A DNA stretch of 33,525 nt from Candidatus Gastranaerophilales bacterium (GTDB lineage Bacteria > Cyanobacteriota > Vampirovibrionia > Gastranaerophilales > Gastranaerophilaceae). The stretch is from assembly GCA_016282705.1 (NCBI GenBank), contig JAEELO010000050.1:1-33525 (forward strand), read 5' to 3'. Below the pieces are notes generated by a model. That model saw only the letters and a program-made list of their open reading frames with translations, was not told where the DNA came from and did not search any database. Positions 8,202 to 16,774 of this stretch are shown here, piece by piece. A program made the position numbers and the translations under genes. Position 1 is the stretch's first letter. Each line of letters begins with the position of its first letter.

Positions 8202-10850
8202 TTAGCCTTTTAACGAAACTATCAATTCGTTTATAGCTGCTTCCTGAACTTCAATTTCTGCTATTCTTGCTTTTGTTTGTTCTATTAATTCAGGTTTTGC
8301 ATTTGTCATAAATTTTACATTATTTGTTCTTGCAAGCAGTCCTGTTTTTTCTCCCAGCAATTTTTCAAGTTTTTTATTTTGTCGTTTAAGTTCTTCTTCT
8401 AAATCAATCAAGCCTGCAAGAGGAATTATAATTTTAGAATTACTTACAACTGTTGATGCCGACTGTTTTTCTGTTTTGTGATTTTCATCAACATATTTAA
8501 TATTTTCGACTCTTGCAAGACGGTGAATATATGGTTCAACCTTTTTGAAGATAACATCTTCATTATTTCCTGCAATAATTTCTATATTAACCTTTGTTGA
8601 AACCGGTATATTAAAGCTTTGTCTTACGTTCCTTAAAGATTTAATTGTTTCAAATACCAATTCCATTTGAGTATTTTCTTCAGTAAATGAATGTTTTTCT
8701 TCATAAACAGGGAATTTCTCAAGCATAATTGCTTTTGCTTCACTGTTTTTAGGTAATAATTGCCATATATATTCAGTAATATGCGGCATAACCGGATGTA
8801 ATAATCTCAAGGTCATATCAAGAACATATCTTAAGACTCTTTGAGTATTTAGTTTTATATTCTCATCCTGAAGTTGAATTTTTGCTATTTCCACATACCA
8901 ATCGCAGTATGAATTCCAGAAGAAATCATACAATGTATGCGCCATTTCACCTATTCTGTAATTTTTAATATTTTCGTTTGTTTCTTTTGCCGTTTCGTTT
9001 AATTTATTTAAAATCCACTTATCGGCAAGAGTTAAAGCATTATAATCAATTTCTTTATTATCAACCCCTTCAAGGTTCATAAGAACAAATCTTGAAGCAT
9101 TCCATATTTTATTGGCAAAATTTCTGCCGTATTCAAATTTTTCATCACTGATTTTAATATCTTGACCGCCGTATGTACATAAAGAGGTTAATGTAAATCT
9201 CAAGGCATCACAGCCGTATTTATCTATAATTCCTACAGGGTCAATAGTATTTCCTTTGGATTTAGACATCTTTTGTCCCAGTTCATCTCTTATTAATCCG
9301 TGAATATATACGGTTGAAAATGGTGCTTTCTTTGTAAATTCTTCACCCATTGTTATCATTCTTGCAACCCAGAAGAATATAATATCAAAACCTGTTACAA
9401 GAGTTGACGTGGGATAGAATTTTTTAAAATCTTCAGATTCTGTATTAGGCCATCCCATTGTCGAAAACGGCCACAATCCTGATGAGAACCAAGTATCCAA
9501 TACATCCGAATCTTGTGTATATTTATCAGGATCAGGATTTTCTTTTGCAACTACCATTTCTCCCGTTTCATTATGATAGTATGCCGGTATTTGGTGTCCC
9601 CACCATAATTGACGTGAAATACACCAATCTCTGATATTTGTCATCCAGCCTAAATAATTTTTTGTCCATCTTTCGGGTACAAATTTTATATCTCCGTTTT
9701 CTACTGCAGCTATAGCTGCTTTTGCAAGAGGAGCCATTCTTACAAACCATTGTTCCGATAATAAAGGTTCAATTGTTGTATTACATCTCTGGCATTTACC
9801 GACATTATGTTCAATAGGCTTAATTCTGACAAGGCTGTTATTGTATTGAAGCAATTCAACCGTTCTTTGGCGAGCTTCTTCCCTTGTTAAACCTTGTATA
9901 TCAGGATGAACTTCCGCACAATGCTTCATTTTACCCTGCTCATCAATTACCCATATAGGTTTTAAACCGTGGCGTTTACCTACTTCGTAGTCATTCGGGT
10001 CATGTGCCGGAGTAATTTTTACAGCACCCGTTCCGAAATGTTTATCAACATATTCATCAGCAATAATAGGAATTTCTCTTCCAGTTAACGGAATTAATAC
10101 TGTCTTACCGATTAAATCTTTATATTTATAGTCATCGGGATGAACTGCTATCGCTGTATCACCAAAGATTGTTTCAGGTCTTGATGTTGCAACTACTATT
10201 GCACCCGGTTCACCTTTCAAGGCATAACTTATTTCCCATAAATTACTTTTTTCGGTTTCATATTCGGTTTCTATGTCAGAAATTGCACTCTGGCAGCGAG
10301 GACACCAGTTAACGATATATGCACCTTTATAAATTAAATCCTTTTCATACAGTTTTACAAAAACTTCCTTAACGGCATCAGAACATCCTTTATCAAGTGT
10401 AAAACGAGCTCTTGACATATCAAAAGAAGCACCTAATCTTTTACATTGATGTAAAATGGCATTTTTATGTTCATTTGCCCAATCCCAAGTTACTTCAAGG
10501 AATTTTTCTCTGCCTAAATCAAAACGGGTTTTGCCTTCTTGTCTTAATTTTTTCTCAACTACATTTTGTGTGGCAATACCTGCATGGTCTGTTCCGGGCA
10601 TCCATAATGTTTCATATCCTGACATTCTATGGTATCTGACAAGAATATCTTGAAGAGTTTCATCTAATGCATGCCCCATATGCAGCACACCTGTTACATT
10701 CGGCGGAGGTATTACAATCGAATACGGCTCTTTTTCAGATTTTGCATTGGCTTTAAAACATTCATTATCTTCCCAAAATTTATAAATCTTTTCTTCTGTC
10801 TCTTTAGCACTATATACGGTAGGTAAATCTTCAATTTTTGTCATTGTCAT
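8202..10850 (-). CDS. valS: valyl-tRNA synthetase
   Basis: An 882-residue class I aminoacyl-tRNA synthetase charging tRNA-Val. It has the HIGH-type motif in PPPNVTGVLHMGHAL (about residues 48-62), the CP1 editing domain with TSRPETIFGDTA (removes mischarged threonine), zinc-binding Cys pairs (WCPRCQ, CQRCNT), the WFSSGLWPF block, and the KMSKS motif in GQKMSKSKGNTIDP. The C-terminal 70 residues are a coiled coil, the usual ValS tRNA-binding arm. The ATG at 10850 has AAAGGG 7 bases upstream. It appears monocistronic and divergent from the SGNH hydrolase gene. Confidence 0.98.
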   Translation of the reverse strand: MTMTKIEDLPTVYSAKETEEKIYKFWEDNECFKANAKSEKEPYSIVIPPPNVTGVLHMGHALDETLQDILVRYHRMSGYETLWMPGTDHAGIATQNVVEKKLRQEGKTRFDLGREKFLEVTWDWANEHKNAILHQCKRLGASFDMSRARFTLDKGCSDAVKEVFVKLYEKDLIYKGAYIVNWCPRCQSAISDIETEYETEKSNLWEISYALKGEPGAIVVATSRPETIFGDTAIAVHPDDYKYKDLIGKTVLIPLTGREIPIIADEYVDKHFGTGAVKITPAHDPNDYEVGKRHGLKPIWVIDEQGKMKHCAEVHPDIQGLTREEARQRTVELLQYNNSLVRIKPIEHNVGKCQRCNTTIEPLLSEQWFVRMAPLAKAAIAAVENGDIKFVPERWTKNYLGWMTNIRDWCISRQLWWGHQIPAYYHNETGEMVVAKENPDPDKYTQDSDVLDTWFSSGLWPFSTMGWPNTESEDFKKFYPTSTLVTGFDIIFFWVARMITMGEEFTKKAPFSTVYIHGLIRDELGQKMSKSKGNTIDPVGIIDKYGCDALRFTLTSLCTYGGQDIKISDEKFEYGRNFANKIWNASRFVLMNLEGVDNKEIDYNALTLADKWILNKLNETAKETNENIKNYRIGEMAHTLYDFFWNSYCDWYVEIAKIQLQDENIKLNTQRVLRYVLDMTLRLLHPVMPHITEYIWQLLPKNSEAKAIMLEKFPVYEEKHSFTEENTQMELVFETIKSLRNVRQSFNIPVSTKVNIEIIAGNNEDVIFKKVEPYIHRLARVENIKYVDENHKTEKQSASTVVSNSKIIIPLAGLIDLEEELKRQNKKLEKLLGEKTGLLARTNNVKFMTNAKPELIEQTKARIAEIEVQEAAINELIVSLKG

Positions 10851-10919
10851 TTTATTGCCCTTTAATATCTTCGTATTTATAATAACATTATCCGATATAA
10901 ATATAAAACATAAAGGACT

Positions 10920-11825
10920 ATGTCAAAAAAATATTTAAAAATATTACTTATTAATATAATAATCATTCTTTTTATTGTGATTTCGGTTGAATTTATTTTC
11001 ATTTATTCAACATATAAAGCGCAGAATTGGGGAAATACTCTTTTCAGGTATCATCTTTACAGACAAATTAAATCTTATGTAACTTTTCAATATTTTGATA
11101 CCCAAAAGGATTTTCGTCCTTCCTCATATCCGGATACTCCGTCAAATAAACCACCTCTTGCTGTTATAGGCTGTTCTTTTGTATACGGATATAAACTTAA
11201 TGAAAATGAAACAATATCCGCTCAACTTTCAAAATATACGGGGCGTACGGTTTATAATTTAGGGATAGTGGGAGCATCCCCGCGTGAAATATTATACATG
11301 ATGGAAAACGATAATATACGCAATAAATTAATCAAAGAAGCACCTGAATATATAATATATCCTTATATTTCTCACCATCTGGCACGATTGTATACCGATA
11401 TAAGATTTTACAAGCCTTGTCCGTATTACAAACTTAAAAACAGCAAGCTTGAGTATTACCATAAAAACAGTTTAATTATTAATTCTCAAATCTACAGAAA
11501 AATTTTGGAATTAAAATATAAAAATATCACGGACGATGAAGCTTTTGGTTTATTTTGCATTTATATGAAACAAATTAACGAGGAGATTAAAAAACATTAT
11601 CCGAATACCAAATTTGTCATTTTAATATATGAAGATAACGTTCCTGATACTCACCACAATTGGAATTTATTAAAAGACTACGGAATTATAGTATTAAATG
11701 CATCTGAAATAGCAGGAGAAAATATATATACAACTCCTTATTTTATTGCGCCAAATGACACACATCCTAATGCAAAAGCATGGGAAACAATTGTTCCTGC
11801 GCTTTCAAAAGAGCTTAATTTGTAG
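10920..11825 (+). CDS. membrane-anchored SGNH-fold hydrolase
   Basis: A 301-residue protein with one N-terminal transmembrane helix (about residues 7-30) and an extracytoplasmic domain carrying SGNH signatures: GCSFVYG with nucleophile Ser86, an NLGIVGASP block (Asn113), and Asp280/His282 in NDTHPN near the C-terminus. SGNH domains of this anchored type usually remove or transfer acyl groups on cell-envelope glycans or lipids. The precise substrate is unknown. An in-frame stop at 10911 fixes the ATG at 10920, although its AAAGGA site is only 2 bases away, unusually close. The 3' end overlaps the convergent gshA gene by 11 bases. Confidence 0.78.
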   Translation: MSKKYLKILLINIIIILFIVISVEFIFIYSTYKAQNWGNTLFRYHLYRQIKSYVTFQYFDTQKDFRPSSYPDTPSNKPPLAVIGCSFVYGYKLNENETISAQLSKYTGRTVYNLGIVGASPREILYMMENDNIRNKLIKEAPEYIIYPYISHHLARLYTDIRFYKPCPYYKLKNSKLEYYHKNSLIINSQIYRKILELKYKNITDDEAFGLFCIYMKQINEEIKKHYPNTKFVILIYEDNVPDTHHNWNLLKDYGIIVLNASEIAGENIYTTPYFIAPNDTHPNAKAWETIVPALSKELNL

Positions 11826-13089
11826 TCATAATATTATCAGCAGGCACTTTTTTTAATGAAATATATTCATATACAGGTTCAAGATACTTTTCTTCGGCTT
11901 GAGCGTTGTTTTTTAAACTTTCATATGCTATATCATAGAACTCTTTTATATAATCTATTATGTTTATATTACCGAGTTTTGCATTTATTCCGAAGATGGG
12001 AGAATTCTTTCTTAGATTAATAAAATCCTCATATTCATATTTTGAAAGGATTTTATTTACCTCATCCATTGCTTCGTTATTATATAATATACCCTTCCAA
12101 AAAGCAGGCACGCTGTATGTCATTCGTTCATTCTGCGCATCATGGTTCCTTATTTCGACATAACTTTTCAATCTTACATCGGGGAAATACAAACTTATAT
12201 GGGTTTCCCAATCAGATATAGATGCAGGTATACCATTAAAACCGTTTTTCAAAAATTCCCTAAATGTTTGCGGCGCATAAAAATATGTATTTCCTCTTTG
12301 AATAAAAATCATAGGAACATCAAGTAAAATTTCAACATAATCAGCAAAAGAAAAATCTTTAGGATTATCAAAGAGCTTTTTACTGATATATCCGCATCTG
12401 TCCTCATCAACATTAAGCCAAGAATTAGCTCTATAAGACTTATAACCTGTATTTTTTCCTTTCCTTACGGAAGAATTGGCATATATTGCACTTATAACAG
12501 GACTCATTTTTAATGCCAAAGACAGTTTTGCAACGGCATCTTCTTCCGTTGCATAATCAAAATTAACTTGAATTCCCGCTGTTTCTCTCATCATTACAAA
12601 CGGAGTTAAACCTTTTGACGGCAGATATTTTGTCATATATTCATATCGTTTTTTAGGAATAATATTGATATTTTCATATGTAGAAACAGGCTGAATTCCG
12701 ATATCTAATACCTTTACCCCTATATTCCCTGCATACAAAGAAAGTTTAGAATAAAAATCATTTAGATAATTTGTTATTTCTTTCAGCGTTTCATAGGGTT
12801 TTAGACTTATTTCAATTTGGCTTCCGGGTTCAAGTGTAATTGTTCCGGTTCGTCCTTTTAAACCCATTAAGTTTCCGTCTTCATATATTCTCTGCCATTC
12901 GTTTTCATCAAAACAACATAATATTTTTACGGCATCTTTATATCCTATAGCCTTATAATCATCTTTAGAGACCAGTATTTTTTCAGATTCCACACCTACG
13001 GATTGAGTTGTTTTACATCCGGAAAAAAATATTTCTAACAGTTGTTTCTTATCTGATATTATGTCTGACGAATTATTTGTTAAAAGCAT
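11815..13089 (-). CDS. gshA: glutamate-cysteine ligase (GCS2 family)
   Basis: Joins glutamate and cysteine in the first step of glutathione synthesis. The sequence follows the plant/alpha-proteobacterial GCS2 type: SVGVESEKI near the N-terminus, LEPGSQIEISL, MMRETAGIQVNFDYA, ALKMSPVISAIYANS and YRANSWLNVDEDRCG, in the expected order. I chose the ATG at 13087-13089 (424 residues), with GGAAAG 5 bases upstream, rather than a TTG six codons earlier. It overlaps the end of gshB by 17 bases, so translation is probably coupled. The product pathway is fixed by the GshB partner: gamma-glutamylcysteine is then joined to glycine. Confidence 0.9.
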   Translation of the reverse strand: MLLTNNSSDIISDKKQLLEIFFSGCKTTQSVGVESEKILVSKDDYKAIGYKDAVKILCCFDENEWQRIYEDGNLMGLKGRTGTITLEPGSQIEISLKPYETLKEITNYLNDFYSKLSLYAGNIGVKVLDIGIQPVSTYENINIIPKKRYEYMTKYLPSKGLTPFVMMRETAGIQVNFDYATEEDAVAKLSLALKMSPVISAIYANSSVRKGKNTGYKSYRANSWLNVDEDRCGYISKKLFDNPKDFSFADYVEILLDVPMIFIQRGNTYFYAPQTFREFLKNGFNGIPASISDWETHISLYFPDVRLKSYVEIRNHDAQNERMTYSVPAFWKGILYNNEAMDEVNKILSKYEYEDFINLRKNSPIFGINAKLGNINIIDYIKEFYDIAYESLKNNAQAEEKYLEPVYEYISLKKVPADNIMTTN

Positions 13090-14065
13090 AACTTCTTTCC
13101 GGTGCAAAATGCTTATCTATTATTTGTTCAATATTTTTCATTATTTTATCTTCAAAATGTATACCGTAATGCTGGTTTATTTCCCTTATAAAATAACATG
13201 GGCTTGTAACATTTGTTTCTATAACTTTTTCATTTATAACATCTAATCCAACCAAATATAATCCCCTTGCGGATAATATTTTTGCAATTGATTGTGCCAT
13301 ATTTTTTTCATAATCCGATAATTTTGCATTTTCAAAATATTTATCGGAATGAATTGAAAACTTAAAATTATTTTCACCCGGAAGTTTTTGAATACATTCT
13401 TCCATAACATTCTCACCTATTATAAGAATTCTTTTATCTCCAAATTTGGCTTCAGGAATGTATTTTTGGAGCATAACAGATGTTTTTCCGTCTTCTGTCA
13501 TATTATTTATTATAGTTAAAAGATTTTTATCCCCTTTCTTCATATAATAAACACCGCTTCCAAAACATCTGTTTAACGGTTTTAAAATAGCTTCTTCTTT
13601 TTCATTTACAAAATTCAATATCAATTCCGAATTATTTGTTATAAGATTTTCGGGAGCATATTGCGGGAAATAATTGATATGAAATTTTTCATTAAAATTT
13701 TTTATTTCCGAAGGATTATTAAACAATAGAGTTTTTTGTTTATCTACAAAATCAAAAACATAACAAGCATTAATATAATTAATATCCACAGGAGGGTCAG
13801 GTCTAAAAAAGACTATATCATAGTCATTTACAAGATACCTGTTTTGTTCTTTTGCGTAAAATATATTCTCCTTATCTATGTATGATTTTCTTGCGAGAAC
13901 AAATGCTTGTGCTTTTTCTATATATAAATCGCCTTTTACTGCAATATCTACTTTATAATCTCTTTTTAAAAATTCTTTTATAAACCAAAAATTCGTTACT
14001 AAATCATTAAATTCAAAGTATTTAAGTTCTGTTTCATCTATGATAAAAAGAATATTTTTAGCCAT
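13073..14065 (-). CDS. gshB: glutathione synthetase (ATP-grasp)
   Basis: A 330-residue ATP-grasp ligase adding glycine to gamma-glutamylcysteine. The prokaryotic GshB hallmark FFRPDPPVDINYINACYVFD lies around residues 86-105, the ATP lid segment KPLNRCFGSGVYYM around 165-180, and the metal-binding IETNVTSP near the C-terminus. Proteobacterial GshB has KPLDGMGGAGIF at the lid, so the glycine-rich loop is a variant. It is first in a two-gene operon with gshA. The ATG has AGAGG 6 bases upstream. A TATAAT on the minus strand (14091-14096) lies about 25 bases before the start codon. Confidence 0.92.
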   Translation of the reverse strand: MAKNILFIIDETELKYFEFNDLVTNFWFIKEFLKRDYKVDIAVKGDLYIEKAQAFVLARKSYIDKENIFYAKEQNRYLVNDYDIVFFRPDPPVDINYINACYVFDFVDKQKTLLFNNPSEIKNFNEKFHINYFPQYAPENLITNNSELILNFVNEKEEAILKPLNRCFGSGVYYMKKGDKNLLTIINNMTEDGKTSVMLQKYIPEAKFGDKRILIIGENVMEECIQKLPGENNFKFSIHSDKYFENAKLSDYEKNMAQSIAKILSARGLYLVGLDVINEKVIETNVTSPCYFIREINQHYGIHFEDKIMKNIEQIIDKHFAPERSYAFNK

Positions 14066-14090
14066 TTATGCCTCTTTTCTATTATAAGAG

Positions 14091-14096
14091 TAGCAC
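14091..14096 (-). promoter_or_regulatory. probable -10 element for gshBA
   Basis: A perfect TATAAT on the minus strand, in the context CTTATAATAG, 25 bases from the gshB ATG. No good -35 sits at 17 bases, so this could be a weak or activator-dependent promoter. Confidence 0.5.
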
Positions 14097-14130
14097 TTCA
14101 ATATTTTTTGGCAATTAACTTATTATTTCG

Positions 14131-14165
14131 AAAAAAAGGAAGAATTAAATAATTCTTCCTTTTTT
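14131..14165 (-). terminator. intrinsic terminator of the Skp/OmpH gene
   Basis: Arms AGGAAGAATT and AATTCTTCCT around loop AAAT, with long A and T flanks on each side. It follows the minus-strand Skp/OmpH stop by about 15 bases and stops read-through into gshB. Confidence 0.92.
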
Positions 14166-14180
14166 AATTATTTTTTAAAA

Positions 14181-14648
14181 TTATTTTATTTGTTGTGCAA
14201 TTTCATCTGTAATATCTGTTCCGCCTGATAATACAACACCTTTAGCAAGAACAAGGTTATATCCGTTTTGAGCTGCACTTGCACCGATTACTGATGAAAT
14301 GTTTTTATCAATATCTATTAACTTTGTTTCATAATTTTTTGCCATTGCATCTCTTTTTACTTTAAATTCTTTTTCATATTTTGCTTCTAATGCTTTTTTC
14401 TTTTTAGCATCTTTTTCTTTATCAATATTAGTTTTTGCTGTTTCTATAAATTTAGCCAGTTCTTCACCTTTTTTCTTTTGTTCATCTTTTAATGCTTTTA
14501 CTTGTGAAGATGAAGCTACAACTTTTTGAACATCAACTACAGCTACTTTGAAGTTAGCAGGTACATCAGATACTGCATAATTAGATGTTGTAACTCCTAT
14601 AACAAATGCTGCTAATGCAATTGCTGCTAATTTAATACTTGTTTTCAT
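14181..14648 (-). CDS. Skp/OmpH-like periplasmic chaperone
   Basis: A 155-residue exported protein. The signal peptide (MKTSIKLAAIALAAFVIGV...) is followed by the OmpH core KVAVVDVQKVVASSSQVKAL, then a long Lys/Glu/Ala coiled coil (about 60-120) forming the chaperone tentacle, and the C-terminal strand NLVLAKGVVLSGGTDIT. Skp binds outer-membrane proteins in transit. The ATG at 14646-14648 has AAGGAG 6 bases upstream and begins the signal peptide; upstream in-frame codons are not part of the protein. A paralogue lies at 32840-33286. The gene is downstream of mtnA by 66 bases and ends at a strong terminator. Confidence 0.9.
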   Translation of the reverse strand: MKTSIKLAAIALAAFVIGVTTSNYAVSDVPANFKVAVVDVQKVVASSSQVKALKDEQKKKGEELAKFIETAKTNIDKEKDAKKKKALEAKYEKEFKVKRDAMAKNYETKLIDIDKNISSVIGASAAQNGYNLVLAKGVVLSGGTDITDEIAQQIK

Positions 14649-14714
14649 ATATTTCTCCTTTTTCACAAATATGTTTTTTGCTATGTAGTATTCTAACATT
14701 TATTTTTTGTTTAA

Positions 14715-15788
14715 TCAATTTCTTACCATGGAAATATTTTCAAAAGCATTCATAATAGAAGATTTATAGTCAGGTCTTAAAATACCTTTTTCCGTTATTA
14801 TCCCTGATATTAATTCATTAGGAGTTACGTCAAATCCCGGATTAATTATATTAACATCTTTTGCACATATCCAATCTCCGTTTATGTGTGTTACTTCTTC
14901 ATGTGAACGTTCTTCTATCGGTATTTCTTTCCCTGATTTTATAGAAATATCAATTGTAGATAACGGTGCTGCTATATAGAAAGGAACATTATGATATTTT
15001 GCAGCAATTGCAACAGTATAAGTTCCTATTTTATTTGCCGTATCACCATTCGCAGCAATTCTGTCCGCACCTACAACAACCATATCTATCATGCCTTTTG
15101 ACATAAAATATGAACACATGCCGTCTGTAATTAATGTCGTAGGAATACCATCCTGAGTTAGTTCCCATGTTGTAAGTCTTGCACCTTGCTGTCTCGGTCT
15201 TGTTTCATCAGCAAAAACTTTTATCGTCGGGTCTTTTGCATATGCGCTTCTGATTACACCGAGTGCCGTACCATATCCAACCGTTGCAAGCGCACCTGCA
15301 TTACAGTGAGTTAATATAGTTGCACCTTTCGGAACAACTTCAGCTCCGTAATCACCCATTTTTTTATTTATTTCTATATCTTCATTTTCAAGTTTAATGC
15401 CGTTTTCTATCAAAACTTTGGTTATTTCATCAGGCGAACCATCTGTATGACAAGCCAATTCTATCTGTTTATCAACACCCCACATCAAATTTACAGCCGT
15501 AGGTCTTGATGATTTCAAATATTCGGCTTTTGTTTTCAACTTGTTTAAAAATTCTGTTTTATCAGAAATGGTTTTTGACAGTTCAATTGCTGCAAGAGCA
15601 ACACCATGAACTCCGGCTATACCTATTGCGGGCGCTCCTCTGACTATCATATCCTTTATAGCAACATACATCTCATCTGCTGTTTTTACATCCACCAGTT
15701 TAAATTCTTTTGGCAGAATTCTTTGATCTATCATCCTTGATACATCATTTACCCATTCTATTGTTTTAATTTTTGATTCAAATACCAT
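14715..15788 (-). CDS. mtnA: S-methyl-5-thioribose-1-phosphate isomerase
   Basis: Converts methylthioribose-1-phosphate to methylthioribulose-1-phosphate in the methionine salvage pathway. Family signatures are present: VRGAPAIGIAG near residue 50, HCNAGALATVGYGTALGV, TRPRQQGARLTTWEL, and VGADRIAANGDTANKIGTY with the catalytic Asp. Length is 357 residues from the ATG at 15786-15788, which has AGAGG directly upstream. This ATG lies 1 base after the stop of the small membrane protein gene, so mtnA is the third gene of the ruvC operon. No other salvage genes are nearby. Related eIF2B-like isomerases act on ribose-1,5-bisphosphate or deoxyribose derivatives, but the motifs here fit MtnA best. Confidence 0.93.
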   Translation of the reverse strand: MVFESKIKTIEWVNDVSRMIDQRILPKEFKLVDVKTADEMYVAIKDMIVRGAPAIGIAGVHGVALAAIELSKTISDKTEFLNKLKTKAEYLKSSRPTAVNLMWGVDKQIELACHTDGSPDEITKVLIENGIKLENEDIEINKKMGDYGAEVVPKGATILTHCNAGALATVGYGTALGVIRSAYAKDPTIKVFADETRPRQQGARLTTWELTQDGIPTTLITDGMCSYFMSKGMIDMVVVGADRIAANGDTANKIGTYTVAIAAKYHNVPFYIAAPLSTIDISIKSGKEIPIEERSHEEVTHINGDWICAKDVNIINPGFDVTPNELISGIITEKGILRPDYKSSIMNAFENISMVRN

Positions 15789-15789
15789 T

Positions 15790-16233
15790 TTATCCTCTAT
15801 TCTTTTGATTAATATATTCATACAAAAATGCGGTCAAAAAGCTCGAAAACATATTCATTAAGCCGCACAACAAAGCTGTAATTATTACCATCATTAATAA
15901 AAATCCGAAGTTTGAAAATACCGCTTTTACCCATATAAAAGACTGTATGTTAAAAATCAGATTTAAAATAAATGCCAAAGGAAAATATACAACGGAAAAT
16001 CCGATAAATGCGGATGTTCCTGATACCATACCTATTATCAGACTTTTCTGTGTATCAATTTCATCCAAAAGTTTCAATCTTTTTAAATAAATAATCATAA
16101 ACGGAGCAACTCCGAACATAATCAATATAATTGCAATCCAAGCAAGCGCGGGAATTAAAGGGATTAAACCTATTATTAATCCTATAATTAAAGAACATAC
16201 ACATAATATTTTCAATAATGATTTATTAATCAT
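15790..16233 (-). CDS. small integral membrane protein, four predicted helices
   Basis: A 147-residue hydrophobic protein I do not recognise. Four membrane segments can be seen at about residues 8-24, 26-50, 65-95 and 105-135. A short charged loop (YLKRLKLLDEIDTQKS) lies between the second and third, and the C-terminus is charged. Its start ATG overlaps the ruvC stop in a TGATG junction, and its stop lies 1 base before the mtnA ATG, so it is translationally coupled on both sides. GGGAG lies 7 bases upstream of the ATG. The function cannot be inferred from the unrelated neighbours. Confidence 0.8.
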   Translation of the reverse strand: MINKSLLKILCVCSLIIGLIIGLIPLIPALAWIAIILIMFGVAPFMIIYLKRLKLLDEIDTQKSLIIGMVSGTSAFIGFSVVYFPLAFILNLIFNIQSFIWVKAVFSNFGFLLMMVIITALLCGLMNMFSSFLTAFLYEYINQKNRG

Positions 16234-16718
16234 CAATTTCTCCCTGTAAATATATTATTACGTGAATAACAAAGTGCTATAGCAATAGAATCTAATGTAT
16301 CATCTAATTTAGGCAGCCTTTTATATTTTACCGATAATTCAACTATTTTTGCAACTTCTTCTTTTGTTGCTCTTCCGTACCCTGTTATTACTTGTTTTAC
16401 TTCCATTGGAGTGTATTCATATATCGGAACGGAATTTTTTTCAAGAATTGAAAGAATTACTCCTCGCGCTTCCGCAACTGGAATTATAGTCTTTTGATTT
16501 CTGAAATAGAATAATTTTTCTATACTTGCAATATCAGGTTTATACATATCTATTATTGTCTGCATATCTGATTCTATTTCAAGTAACCGCTGTGAATCCG
16601 TCTTATTTTTATCAGTTTGAATTGACCCTGAAGTTTCAAGGACATGCTCATCTTTTTCTATATCTAAAATCGAATAGCCTACAATCGCAAGCCCCGGGTC
16701 TATACCTAATATTCTCAT
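16233..16718 (-). CDS. ruvC: Holliday junction resolvase RuvC
   Basis: A 161-residue endonuclease that cuts Holliday junctions in recombinational repair with RuvAB. The four catalytic acids are Asp7 (GIDPG), Glu67 (IEKLFYF), Asp140 and Asp143 (LDDTLDSIAIAL), the standard spacing. It is the first gene of an operon with a membrane protein and mtnA. Its promoter (16725-16753) places the -10 element only 6 bases before the ATG, so the mRNA should start at or next to the start codon. AAGGA abuts the ATG with no usable spacing, consistent with leaderless translation. ruvA and ruvB are not in the window. Confidence 0.96.
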   Translation of the reverse strand: MRILGIDPGLAIVGYSILDIEKDEHVLETSGSIQTDKNKTDSQRLLEIESDMQTIIDMYKPDIASIEKLFYFRNQKTIIPVAEARGVILSILEKNSVPIYEYTPMEVKQVITGYGRATKEEVAKIVELSVKYKRLPKLDDTLDSIAIALCYSRNNIFTGRN

Positions 16719-16724
16719 TCCTTA

Positions 16725-16753
16725 ATTATAAATTATATTCTTACTTTTTCCAA
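16725..16753 (-). promoter_or_regulatory. promoter for a probably leaderless ruvC operon mRNA
   Basis: On the minus strand TTGGAA (16753-16748), a 17-base spacer and a perfect TATAAT (16730-16725). The seventh base after the -10 element is the A of the ruvC ATG. Confidence 0.7.
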
Positions 16754-16774
16754 TTTTTAATATATGGAAATAAA

